From Calvatia gigantea (lineage: Eukaryota; Basidiomycota; Agaricomycetes; Agaricales; Lycoperdaceae), in contig JACAAK010000013.1 of the NCBI GenBank assembly GCA_025093985.1, positions 310,001 to 374,000 on the forward strand: a DNA stretch of 64,000 nucleotides, given 5' to 3'. A program made the translations under genes and the position numbers. Positions 11,048-20,805 of this stretch are shown here, piece by piece (the first letter of the stretch is position 1; every line of letters starts with the position of its first letter). The notes under the pieces are model-generated. The model had not been told where the DNA came from, did not search any database, and saw nothing but the letters and a program-made list of their open reading frames with translations.

Positions 11048-12034
11048 ATGTCCTCCCAAGCCAACCGCATCTCTATCAACTCCCTCATCCACCCCAACCC
11101 AACCACGATCTCCTCAGTCCCCCTTCCAAAGCCAGGCAACAGCCACGCGCCCGCACCCCAAGGTACCCATTACAACCTCGCAACCACCCTGTCCCCGGCA
11201 CAAGGACTCCTCAAGGCCCTCCTCAAGGATGTCAACAAAGCCACAAATGACGAAGTGGAAACAATCACGGCCCAAAACAAACGGCTCACAGTAAACCGTC
11301 ACATCACCCTCGCCACCACTTGCATCACCTTCGCAGACATGTATGCTGGGTTCGCCAACGCATCATCCTCCACAAGCCAGCATATCCCCACCATCTTCCG
11401 CGCATTAGAATTATCCACCCTTACACCCAGTGAACAAAACCGGGTTCACAGTCTTCAAAGTCGTGTTGACCTCGCTCTAGAGGTATTCAACCACCTCGAC
11501 ATCGCCGACATCTTCTTAGAACTTGCAGATGTCACGATGAACCTACTAGGACGCGACAAAACCACAGAAGATCCAGACATTGATCAACTTGTTACACGCA
11601 TCGGAATCACTCTCGCCAACCTACACACCACCATCTGTTCCCCACCAGCCAAACGAGCAGACACGCCCATGGATGAAGAAACCACCGTCTCGATGAAGGA
11701 GGAAGTCAACGCACTCCGACGATTTATAAAGACCATCACCCCACCACAGATCATATCGGTTTTTCTCCCACCAGCAAGATTCTGCAGTGTACTACCAGGC
11801 CAAGAAAAGGACCAACATTATTGGAAAGCGATAGTCAAGAGTTACTGGGACAACTCAACCATCACTGAGTTCCCCTTCAATGGAGTCCCAGTCCCTATCC
11901 GTCAAGATGGCCGCAGCCACTTACCTGTCTTCTTCGCACACTCCAATGAAGGAAAGTACCTCATCAGGGCCACCAAGAAAGCCCTTGCCGCTACCGTAGT
12001 CAATGGAGAATTCGACGAACTTCCTGAGGCATGA
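11048..12034 (+). CDS. Gypsy A third ORF, intact, function unknown (328 aa)
   Basis: It starts with an ATG 6 nt after the pol stop and ends 18 nt before the 3' LTR. I recognise no domain. The N-terminus is proline- and asparagine-rich. The middle (about residues 60-200) looks helical and leucine-rich. The C-terminal half has a conserved block with FLPPARFCSVLPGQEKDQHYW. No signal peptide or membrane segment is evident. Gypsy B has a homologue (13019-14008) of almost the same length, with no net frameshift over 990 nt and most differences conservative. This implies past protein-level constraint. It may be a chaperone, targeting or envelope-position accessory protein, but there is no direct evidence. 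It is the only uninterrupted ORF of gypsy A. Confidence 0.8.
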   Translation: MSSQANRISINSLIHPNPTTISSVPLPKPGNSHAPAPQGTHYNLATTLSPAQGLLKALLKDVNKATNDEVETITAQNKRLTVNRHITLATTCITFADMYAGFANASSSTSQHIPTIFRALELSTLTPSEQNRVHSLQSRVDLALEVFNHLDIADIFLELADVTMNLLGRDKTTEDPDIDQLVTRIGITLANLHTTICSPPAKRADTPMDEETTVSMKEEVNALRRFIKTITPPQIISVFLPPARFCSVLPGQEKDQHYWKAIVKSYWDNSTITEFPFNGVPVPIRQDGRSHLPVFFAHSNEGKYLIRATKKALAATVVNGEFDELPEA

Positions 12035-12052
12035 AGTCTAATCGGAGGGTAT

Positions 12053-12365
12053 TGTTATGAGTTTTCACCGATCATAACACGTTCCATGCCATTCTCCATT
12101 CATAACTATCTGCGTACCTGTTTCAGTTATTCTAGTCCAGCGTTCTCCGAAGATATGACTCACACCAACTACCATGCCTTGACCGGACATTTCATGTACA
12201 GTAGTTACTCCATCCGTTCAACCGGATAGCTTTAGACATATTTAAGCATACATACACCCTGCTATATTCGGTACGCTTAACCACCTTCTGTTCTCTTCCC
12301 CTTACTCGCCCTCAAGACTTAGCCAGAGCTGCAACCTGAGGTCTAAACTGACTAAGGTCGTAACA
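12053..12365 (+). repeat. Gypsy A 3' LTR
   Basis: 313 bp, TGTTATGAG to GTCGTAACA. It differs from the 5' LTR by 10 transitions and one 5-bp insertion. Nine of the ten transitions lie at CpG in one of the two LTRs. The first 27 bp contain the inverted repeat TGTTATGA/TCATAACA around an 11-nt loop. The purine-rich CGGAGGG (12043-12049) just upstream is the candidate polypurine tract. Confidence 0.93.
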
Positions 12366-13012
12366 GAAAGGCAAGAACGAACCGACAATGAACAACCCTG
12401 TTGCCACAACATTCCTGGGACAATTACAGGCCACCTGAGACAACACCTCATCAGCACTACAGACATACCAAGAAAAGATGAAACAGCAACACAACTGCAG
12501 TAGAACCTACGCCAACACATATCAAATAGGAGATAAAGTATGGCTAGAGAACACCAACATCCATACCAATCAATCATCAGAAGCTAGGCCAAAAATGGTA
12601 TGGACCTTTCCTTATTAAGGAAAAGATAGGAGAAGCAGCATATCGGCTGACATTACTGGACAGATGGGCCATCCATGATGTATTCAATGAACAACTCCTG
12701 TCATCAGCACACCAGGCAGAGTTCCTGAGTCAAAAACAGCCACCAGCACCAAACCCAGTGATCATCAATAATGAAGAAGAGTATGAAGTAGAAGAGATCC
12801 GCAGACAATAAAAACGGGGAAGGGGTTATCAATTCTTGGTCCATTGGAAGGGATACAGCAATGAAGAAGATATGTGGACAGTGGAGTCCAATTTGGAAAA
12901 TGCGAAAGACGCCATAAAAGACTACCTAAAAAGACATCTGGAGGATACCCATAAAAGAGGGGGCAGAAAACACAAAAAAGCATCGAATAAGCAACCTAGA
13001 CAGAGAAACTAA
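12366..13012 (+). pseudogene. Gypsy B pol, 3' part: integrase C-terminus and chromodomain
   Basis: This continues the fragment that ends at 5973. Translation recovers YQEKMKQ, QIGDKVWLENTNIHTNQ, WAIHDVFNEQLL and a chromodomain-like stretch (EYEVEEIRRQ ... WKGYSNEEDMW), but with frameshifts and stops. It aligns throughout with 10490-11041 of gypsy A. The first five bases (GAAAG) are the target duplication made when gypsy A inserted. Confidence 0.85.
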
Positions 13013-13018
13013 ACAGAC

Positions 13019-14008
13019 ATGCCTGCCTCCCAGTTTAACTGTATTGCTATCGACTCTCTCATTCACCCCACACCCACTAGAATCTCCTCCCTCCCATTTC
13101 CCAAGCCAGGCAACAGTCGAGCACCTGCCCCCCAGGGAATCTGTTTCAATCTTGCTAAAACACCATCCCCTGCACAAGGCCTCCTTGAAGCCTTACTCAA
13201 AGACATCGATAAGGCAACCAACAGTGAAATCGAAAACATTACCACCCAGAACAAATGACTGGTAGTAAACCGGCACATTACCCTCACCACTGCTTGCATC
13301 ACCTTTGCCGATATGTACACTGGATTCACCAATGCCTCCTCCTCCACCAACCAGCATATTCCTGCCATCTTCCGAGCACTAGACCAGTCCACCCTCACCC
13401 CCAGCAAACAAGATTGCATCCAAGGACTTCAGAGCCGAATCGATCTGGGCCTTGAGGTCTTTAACCACCTCGATATCGCCAACATATTCCTAGAGCTCGC
13501 CAACATAGCTATGAAATTACTTGGAAGAGACAAGTCAAACAAAGACCCTGACATCAACACCTTGGTCAATAGGATTCACATCACCCTTTCCGAACTACAT
13601 GATACCGTTAACCCCACACCACCAACCCGCACTGATACCCCCATGGACGAGGAAACCATAGTTTCAATGAAAGAAGAAGTCAATGTCCTCCGCCGTTTTA
13701 TAAAAACCATCACACTGCCACAGCTTGTATCGGTTTTTCTTCCACCCACAAGATTCTGCACTGTACTGCCAGGGCAAGAAAAGGACCAACACTATTGGAA
13801 CTCGATAGTCAAGAACTACTGGGACAGCTCCACTATCACCAACTTCCCATACAATGGCATCCCAGTCCCTATCCAGCAAGATGGATGAAGCCACTCACCC
13901 ATCTTCTTAGTGCATTCCAACAAAGGAAAGTTCCTCATTGCCACCACTAAAAAAGCACTCGCCGCCACAGTAGTAAACAGAGACTTTAATGAGCTTCCTG
14001 AGGCATGA
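13019..14008 (+). pseudogene. Gypsy B third ORF, homologue of 11048-12034, two nonsense codons
   Basis: The frame runs from the ATG at 13019 to the TGA at 14006-14008 with no net frameshift. It is interrupted only by TGA at 13256-13258 and 13886-13888. Gypsy A has CGG and CGC (Arg) at the aligned codons, so CpG transitions explain both stops. The predicted protein is 329 codons and roughly three-quarters identical to the gypsy A protein by eye. Conserved blocks include HITL.T.CITFADMY, EVFNHLDIA.IFLELA and VLPGQEKDQHYW. No known domain was recognised. Confidence 0.8.
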
Positions 14009-14026
14009 AGCCTAATCAGGGGGTAT

Positions 14027-14331
14027 TGTTGTGAACTTTCACTGATCATATCATGTTCTTTATCCGTCTACATTCCTATCTCCTGTGTACCTGTTTCAGC
14101 TATTTCCTACTGAGCGATCTCCGAGTATGACTCTAACTAACTACAACGCCATCTCTATCAGATGTTTCATGTAGTTCCCCATCCATTCAACTGGATGTTC
14201 TTATAGTATTTAAGTGTACATACATACTCATGTATTTGGTATGCTTAACCACCTAGTTCCTCTCCCCTTACTCGCCCTCAAGACTTAGCCTAAGCTGCAA
14301 CCTGAGGTCTTATCAGACTAAGATTGTAACA
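14027..14331 (+). repeat. Gypsy B 3' LTR
   Basis: 305 bp, TGTTGTGAA to GATTGTAACA. It is clearly related to the gypsy A LTRs but more diverged. GTATTTAAG and ATGCTTAACCA are retained, the second being the self-primer sequence with one C-to-T change. The sequence following 14331 belongs to element C. Confidence 0.88.
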
Positions 14332-15787
14332 TGAATCTAACTTTTCCCAACCCTAGAAGTCAAAACACACTGGAAGAATACAACCTCCAACTCCTTGACC
14401 ACAAACTTTTGGAGATCCTGCCACTCCATTTAACTCCACTGCCCCCATTCAACCCTTTCCTCTCCAAGCCTTTACCACACCTGGAAACCCAATTCCTCTG
14501 ATTGGATCCCTTCATGCTGAGTCAACCCAACTCCATGAGTCCTCCCTGACACATGCCCCCCAAATTTGGGAACTGGATGGGCTTCAATCACCATCCTTAC
14601 AGTGTGGATTCACCCTTATCACCACCTCTCTGGACCAATTACAATGAAACATCCAGAGAACAACAGGTTTCTACAAGAAACTCTCCTAGGTATAGCTATA
14701 CTCCATCAGACTATCTATCAAAGAGGTCCTCTCTGTTCTCTCCAATTCCAGACCACCCAGTCCTACCAAAATGACCTCACTTGGAAATACCCATGAGGAA
14801 CTCCTCACTACTGCCCTCTCCAACTACATTCAACCTCAACACATCCCCACTGACACTGCCTCTTTCCCTCTTCCTGACAGTCAATTTAGATTAGAGTCAC
14901 ATTGGCCTGGACCTTATCAACTTACTATGGAAGCCATTGGCCAACTGGCAAGCTTGCCCTCTGATTTCAATTGGATCAGATGAAAGTATTTACATAATGA
15001 TGCTGAGCAAGTACACTGGCACACTATCTGAAACACTTTTATCAGGCTTGACAATCTTTGTCAGAGTTATACCAACACAACCCATCTTGCCCAATTATTT
15101 ATCAACTCAGTAGCCTCTAGTGGACTTCCACAGGCTCTCTTCAATTTCAACAACCAAGCTGGCTGATCTTGTGGAGTGGATGCCTGAGGACTTATCCAAA
15201 TCCTATTATCCACAATTCCTTCTGTCCCACTCTCCCATGCCTAGATTGCCCCCCCTACCAATTCCTTGTCCAATCAACCAGTCTTAGCTTCTGGACAAAA
15301 ACCATCAATAAGTCCTTCATCAACTCAACCTTCTCCTAGCTTATCCTTTGCTGCAGCAGCAACTTCTGTCTGACACCTACCTAACCCACTTCCTCAATAC
15401 ACTCCTCCAGCTGTACAATACCCCACTTCCTCTAACAATGGCCCCACTAACAACCAAATCTGCTGAAGATGCAAGATTCTGAAAAGGCCATACATTGGTC
15501 ACTACACTTTAGATTGCATCTATCAAAAATGCAAAGCCTGTAAGCAATTCACTACCAGACATTATACTTAAATGTGTATCAAGTATGTCTGCTGCCATTG
15601 TGGGAAAACAAACCCTCAGTATTGACTGACTGACTGCCTCAATCATATGGAACAATAATGGGAATGAGCCTGGAAGAAAAAAGAAGAGTATGAAACCAAA
15701 CTTCACTGAACTGAGTTGTATGATGGACATGGGGACATAGACAAAGATGGATACCCCAATGACATGTCAGCAGTCTCAGCTAAGTAA
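14332..15787 (+). pseudogene. Gypsy C third ORF remnant with eight-cysteine C-terminal module
   Basis: It is homologous to 55900-57278 of gypsy D. Recovered blocks include GNTHEELLT, PYQLTMEAIGQLAS, LFINS.ASSGLPQALFNFNNQA and, at 15461-15637, a cysteine module. The module spacing is C-x2-C-x14-C-x7-C-x11-C-x4-C-x2-C-x11-C, the same as in D. It ends GDIDKDGYPNDMS.VSAK at the stop 15785-15787. Many stops and some frameshifts interrupt it. The left end is cut by gypsy B. No known family was recognised. Confidence 0.75.
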
Positions 15788-15817
15788 AAAGAGACTTTTT
15801 CCCTTAGTAGGAGATAA

Positions 15818-16325
15818 TGTTATGACTTCTTATTCTAGCATTGCCTCTTACAGACTCATTTTCCTTTCTTGTCTGATTTTATTTAACACCCCCTTGTATG
15901 TACATTAGTTAACTTCTCTCCTCTACCCTTTTTATATGGAAGACTCACCATCATTCCCCTCCCTACCTTTCTGGTCTTGTAGTTATGTCCTTCCCATTAT
16001 AGACTTATTCTTTCCCTATAAGGTCCATGTTCAACACATGAACATATCCTTTGTCTTTATCTTTCTTCCAACTTATCTAGTATAAGTAGCCAGTTAGATA
16101 CTCATTGTATTCAGTAGTTTGAAATAGGCTACACACCCTTACCTCCCTCTTTTGCCTGAACTAAGGCTTGTCTCTGGACTTGCCTTCCTTCTTGACTGAC
16201 TATATATAAAGACAAGTCCCTGAGTAGATCCCCTCTATATATAGATCCCCAAGTTAGACCATTGGGAGTAAGTCTGTATAGATGCCCTTTGAGAAGACAA
16301 CCTCAAGGTGAGTGTGCACATAACA
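15818..16325 (+). repeat. Gypsy C 3' LTR
   Basis: 508 bp, TGTTATGACTTC to CACATAACA. It is a diverged relative of the 513-bp gypsy D LTRs. GTATAAGTAG and AGTTTGAAAT correspond to the TATA box and self-primer region of D. The right flank GCCAC is the candidate target duplication; its partner is outside the window. Confidence 0.87.
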
Positions 16326-16659
16326 GCCACAGCACTAAGAGGCATTGAGGGTCAATGGGAGTGAGGGATTTGTGGCTAATTTCACTGTGAATTCCCTCTG
16401 ACCGAGGGAGCCAATCTTGGTGTAGTAGTTCTGGGTGGTGAATGTATTACCACCTCCAGGTTTATGGTTACAGACTGTGTCTGTGTGGCATCAACATACT
16501 CAGGCAACACACCATGATGACCAGTGGGGGTTGACCAACCCGAACCATAGAGACGACCATCCTATCTTATCAACCTTGTTGCTCTGTGCGTTCCCTCCCC
16601 TATCTCTCACTCAACACTGTACAACCCTCGTGATTCATTCTGCCTGCTGTCCTAATTCA
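16326..16659. other. Intergenic sequence without recognised gene
   Basis: Unique-looking sequence between gypsy C and the first R1 repeat. The last 100 bases share short blocks with 39550-39650 and 61750-61900, so the R1-associated duplication may begin here. Confidence 0.5.
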
Positions 16660-16980
16660 TTGGCCTAATTGCGAGCGATTAACACATGTTCCGCAAACTC
16701 AAAAGAGCCCGAGCTGGAACATGAGCTGGAGTTAGAACGAGGTCGAGATCTAAGTCGAGAGTGGGATTTGGCACGGACGTATCTCTTGGGATTCAAATGT
16801 GGTTTTGAGTGATGTAAGTCTGCACGCAACCCATAAGCTGACATCCAATAAAAACGCGGGTGTGACCTCCCGATTTGGACCTTTCTGATCTCTATAGTGG
16901 TCAATAGAACGAAAATCTGAGAGAGGGTATAGGGTTGAGGTAGGCTAGTTTCCATTTGGTTCTCGGTCAATGAGGGCCAC
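16660..16980. repeat. R1 dispersed repeat, copy 1
   Basis: Related copies lie at about 27330, 37385, 38925, 40490 and 61905. Shared landmarks are a GAGC/GAGCTCGAG-rich start, GGGATTTGGCA, CTTGGGATTCAAA, then a block ending near TTTGGTTCT. Minus-strand translation gives a partly conserved peptide (IFVLLTTIEIRK, ADLHHSKP.LNPK), but no copy is clearly a gene. Copies are diverged and of uneven length. Confidence 0.6.
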
Positions 16981-17219
16981 AGGAGGGAAGACTGGACGTG
17001 GGTGCAGGTGGCTTGCGACCGTGAAGCAGAAAGAACCGATGTACAGAGTGAGGGATGAGCTAAGGGAGGGATATTAGCACTACTCGCAATGGAGATTTAA
17101 CAGAAAGACCAACATAAGAATTGTTACAGTGATGGCCACACAAAATTACTACCATTGCCACCCAGAATCACTCCCATTGCCATATCAGGGGGAATTACGT
17201 CTGAATGACGGTAACCTGG

Positions 17220-18430
17220 GTACTGCGATCCTTCACAGCGCTTGCGAGTAGCTTCAATGAATGGCGTCAATGAAGGTGAGCCGGCTAAGGATGAAGTGTT
17301 TGCTTGTGTTTGAACCGGAGAGGGGCGCTTTGAAAGGGGGTTGCCAGAAACACTGGAACGCGCTGAAGTTGGCGGCTGTTGGAGGGGGTTGGAGTAGACG
17401 CTTTACAGGAGGATTAATAATGACACCAATGGCGGTGGGTTTACGGAGGACGCACGGAAGGACAGGCTTGACGAAGATGAGGACTCGGAGGACTTGGAGG
17501 TATAGGGCTTGAAGAAAAGCGTTTTTTGGGTTTTGGGTGCATGATTCGACTTCACCGTCGGAATTGGAGGCGAGGGATTGAACGTGGGCTGATGGGTCAT
17601 GTGAACGTGATAAAGCCGCTGACGTTAAAGTAGAAGGGGACGATCTCCGGGTTAGAGTAGAGGGTTTACAGGAGGCATATTATGATCCCAGGAGGGAGGG
17701 TTGACAAAGGACACACATACTAAAGATCGGCTCGACGACGATGAGGACAAGGAGGACCCAGACGCCAGCTGTTGCACACTAGCAACGGTGACCCTCAGAA
17801 TTTAACTCAGCACCATATCAAGCGGAAGTTGATAAAGGCAGGAATGAGCGCTTGAGCAACGATAGAAGGTGGTGATCACGGGGCGAAAGCAACTTCAGTG
17901 GGGGCGGGTTCATGAAGTGATTGCATGTGCTTGAAACGTTAACGTTAACGGTGACGACTTGAACTCAAGCGCTCGCCTTCTGCGTCTTCACCACCGTCAA
18001 GGAAGGCCAGGTATGGCAACCAATAGTTATCCGGTCAACTGACTCACCATCTCTCTCCCAAAACGGGGCATCGACAACATGTTCTAGGATTCTTCTATGG
18101 TGTACGCAAGGGTATACCCACAGACGCCCAAGGCGGTAAATCTCATCCGTGTTTCCGCCTATCAACGCGACGTGAGTCACACTCACGCAGACTATTTCAG
18201 AGGATAGCTGTGATGCGGAGGTGTTTCTAAAGCCGATATCGGAGGCAGTCGTTTCGGATTACTACGGTGGTACGTCATTGCAGTCCGATATGCCCTAACT
18301 GACAGCTCAAGCTGTTATGTCTGACAGATAATCACCCAACGACAGCCGACCGTGGAACGGCGTACGATCCGTAGCATCCTTCCCTGTTCCTTTAACCCCA
18401 GATGAGTCGAAAAGTGAAAAAATTCTATCC
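17220..18430. repeat. Segmental duplication unit U1, 5' part: leader cassette and VSEDS block
   Basis: It contains GTAGCTTCAATGAATGGCG (17245-17263), also found near 41069, and the leader motif TTGCATGTGCTTGAA (about 17920). It also holds a block that translates as VTLTQTISEDSCDAEVFLKPISEAVVSDYYGG (about 18175-18270). The same order recurs at 27480-28400 and 37620-38020. No open gene structure could be confirmed. Confidence 0.5.
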
Positions 18431-18639
18431 ACAGTTAGCACCGGCACGATCCAACACCCTACTCGCCCCCTTTTATTCATTTAGTCCCCTGTCTTCTGAA
18501 CACCAAACCGCTCCCCCTCATCTTCATTACCGCCGTACCGGTCACCACCTTCGTCAGCAATACCTCCACAGGAATCGACAAAGGCCCATCAACATATGAC
18601 ACACTTGGAGGTTATGATCGAGCAACGAAAGGGATTCGA

Positions 18640-19305
18640 TATACACTCGCAAACGAAGAAACGGAAGAGGGCGGTGTTGCTGCTGCTGCAGCTGCTGGAG
18701 GCCTTCTGGTCTTTTATGTGCCAGTGCATATGACCTTGCCACAGAAAGCGCGACCACTGCAGCAGCTGGTGATGAGATTTCGGATGGGAAGCTGGATGAG
18801 AAATTGTGGGTTATGACGATATTCGAGGAAAGGAAAAGGGGAAAGAGAGGGTGACGAAGTTGGGAGGTATTGATGTGGACGCATGCAATGGGCCAACCGG
18901 AAGGTTTGGGGGAGGTTGGAATTCAAGGTACGCGATGACTCTTGACTTATTTAATCGTCATTGTCGCTGACTTGTTTGTGAAGAGACGTTGCGAGTTAGA
19001 CTGGATGTATCCGCGTATATGACGGAAGTAACTTTCAACTGTTGGTCTAGCTATCAAGCTTTTGCGCGAATTCCTCAGTGGCTACTGACTATGGCACTTG
19101 AGGTACCTGAGGTAAGCTATCTTGGTTTGGCTCACCACCGTCGTGGCTCATGATTCCCTCAGAGGACCATCCTGCGTACTGTGTTTGAAAGCGGTAACAC
19201 AAAGGCTCAGTGCCTGCAGAAATATATTAGCGACTACGTGGAAAGGCACCCGACGAGATTAAATGAACCAGAGAAGGAGATCGTCGGTGCCGGTTCAGAA
19301 GATGG
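18640..19305 (+). pseudogene. Relic of an unrecognised multi-exon gene, copy 1 (best preserved)
   Basis: Homologous blocks occur near 24110-24790, 28720-29230 and 38340-38720. The clearest part is an exon pair around a 51-nt intron (GTAAGC at 19112 to CTCAG at 19162). Upstream of the intron the frame gives VSAYMTEVTFNCWSSYQAF; downstream it gives RTILRTVFESGNTKAQCLQK and continues to EPEKEIVGAGSED. The intron position is kept in the other copies. No known domain was recognised. Full gene limits, start codon and remaining exons are uncertain. Confidence 0.45.
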
Positions 19306-20074
19306 TGGGTATGTGTAGCTGGTTACTCGCTGCGACGCGATTGTTGTTGTATAGCCTTTCTTTGAATTATGCGCATGGGTTCTGGATGTATGCGGTCGGC
19401 TGGACTACGCACTGCACCTAAAGATCTTCTTTACTCTCGGTGTCTGCTCATCATACACGGTATCCTGACCGGAGATCGCGGCGTCTCAGTGCAATCGGAA
19501 AACCTACGGACGGATTGAGAATCTACTGTTGAACGGTCAATCTAGTGTGGGAGATATACGGCACCATGATCAATCCCAGTGAAGAATCCAAGTCTGCAAA
19601 CATGACCAACACCGCAACCTTCACACTTCTGAACCCTCCCTTGGCCAGATTTCCCTGTTAACCAGGTGTCCTTGACTTTTGCACTCGCGTACTCCTCCTC
19701 CTTGCATGGGACATGCCCTCTCAATCCTTTACCCGGCCCCATGTAATCCTTCGATCCGACTTTCATGACCCAAACCTCTTCCCAATTGGGACTCTAAGGT
19801 CAAACCTCCCCATGAACAATGTAGTGGCATGCCGGGACAGGCACAGATGCCGTATATGTGGTGATGGGTCGGTGGTCGAAGTGCTTAAACTCAACAGTTA
19901 CGCGTTGTCTTGCTTCGACACAGGAAAAATCGGTTCTTCGGTCCAGGCTTTCGGGTTACGAAGCCTTCTGCTTAAATTTTGGGGCACGACTGGATTGGAA
20001 AATGACATCAGACCCACTATCGACGTTGCGCCTCAAGGAGCCTGAGTCCGATGAGGCTTTTGTAACTGGTTGTT
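19306..20074. other. Intergenic duplicated sequence without clear gene
   Basis: The part from about 19700 to 20070 shares scattered blocks with 25290-25650 and 30600-30800 (for example CATGTAA.CCTT.GATCC.AC and CAGATACCGTATA). The frames are short. I see no supportable gene. Confidence 0.4.
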
Positions 20075-20240
20075 AGTAGAACATGGGAGTTTAGGTACAT
20101 GTAACATCGTTCCCTCGATGTTCAAGTGCAAGGTGCGTTGCATAAGGAAGCGATAGCTCTCCTGATTCCGGAGGGGGGGTTGAGAGCTTTGCCAACATTG
20201 TGGGCACGCGACCTGTTGGGTAAGGAGCGGATGGAGATTA
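20075..20240. repeat. R3 dispersed repeat, copy 1
   Basis: It begins near TTAGTAGAACATGGGAGTTT and runs through TAACATCGTTCCCTCGATGTTC and GTGCGTTGCATAAGGAAGC. Related copies are at about 25655, 26225, 36745 and 61290. Confidence 0.55.
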
Positions 20241-20249
20241 CTGCAAGCT

Positions 20250-20640
20250 GGGCATGAAGTATTTGCATGTGTTTGAATCTGGGGGTACTTCGGTAGCACG
20301 GGGTCCACTGGTATCACCGCCGCAGTACTCCGTCTACAGGCTCATAAGGGGTGATGCTGGGTCCCCGACAGACCGTCTCCTCACCACACTGTTAAGGGAG
20401 GCTAGGCATATGCATGAACCCTTCTCCGGTAAACTGACCCATACCATGTCCATCCAGAAGCAGGGCATTGGCAACACCTACAATCCATTGGAGGGTCTCT
20501 GCTTGACATCAGGACGATAACTCTCGTCTGTAACTCTAATTATCACAATGACGCCCAGAAATTCAAGTTCCACCGCGCACTACCGCAATTATGGGTATTG
20601 GGCGGCTTTCTCATCATCATTGTAACGTGACACCGAAGAT
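20250..20640 (+). repeat. Conserved upstream region of NACHT gene 1 (leader cassette)
   Basis: It contains the leader motif ATGAAGTATTTGCATGTGTTTGAA at 20253 and a conserved stretch also present at 41113-41500 upstream of NACHT gene 2. A frame of 88 codons (20254-20520) begins MKYLHVFESGG and aligns with the copy-2 translation (QYS.YRLIR.DAGS, FSGKLTHTMSIQKQGIGNT). It may be a short upstream ORF or an untranslated leader; no domain is recognised. Confidence 0.5.
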
Positions 20641-20805
20641 CTGGAGCACCGCCCTTGCCTCATAGGGGCGTATGCTCATTCTCAGGCTCTAGTTCACACA
20701 GCAACCCACATTGCCTGTGCTTCGTTTCTTCCCCTCCCAACACCATCTATTCCTACATTGAATGACTCCCTTCGACAATCCCCTCGCGATTACTGGGTCT
20801 ATACA

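Larger units (their letters stand above)
5974..12365 (+). mobile_element. Gypsy A: complete chromovirus-type LTR retrotransposon with extra 3' ORF
   Basis: The 6392-bp element has two LTRs (308 and 313 bp, TGTTA...TAACA) and a perfect 5-bp target duplication, GAAAG, at 5969-5973 and 12366-12370. The order is LTR, primer site, gag, pol (protease, RT, RNase H, integrase, chromodomain), a third ORF, then LTR. It split an older relative (gypsy B) inside the integrase region. The LTRs differ at 10 positions, all transitions. Gag and pol carry five nonsense codons in all, so this copy cannot make a full polyprotein, whereas the third ORF is intact. Confidence 0.93.

Noticed and set aside
17930..17955. 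GTTAAC-containing palindromic run (AACGTTAACGTTAACG)
   Set aside because: It looks striking but is not repeated in the paralogous units. It is probably a chance short duplication.
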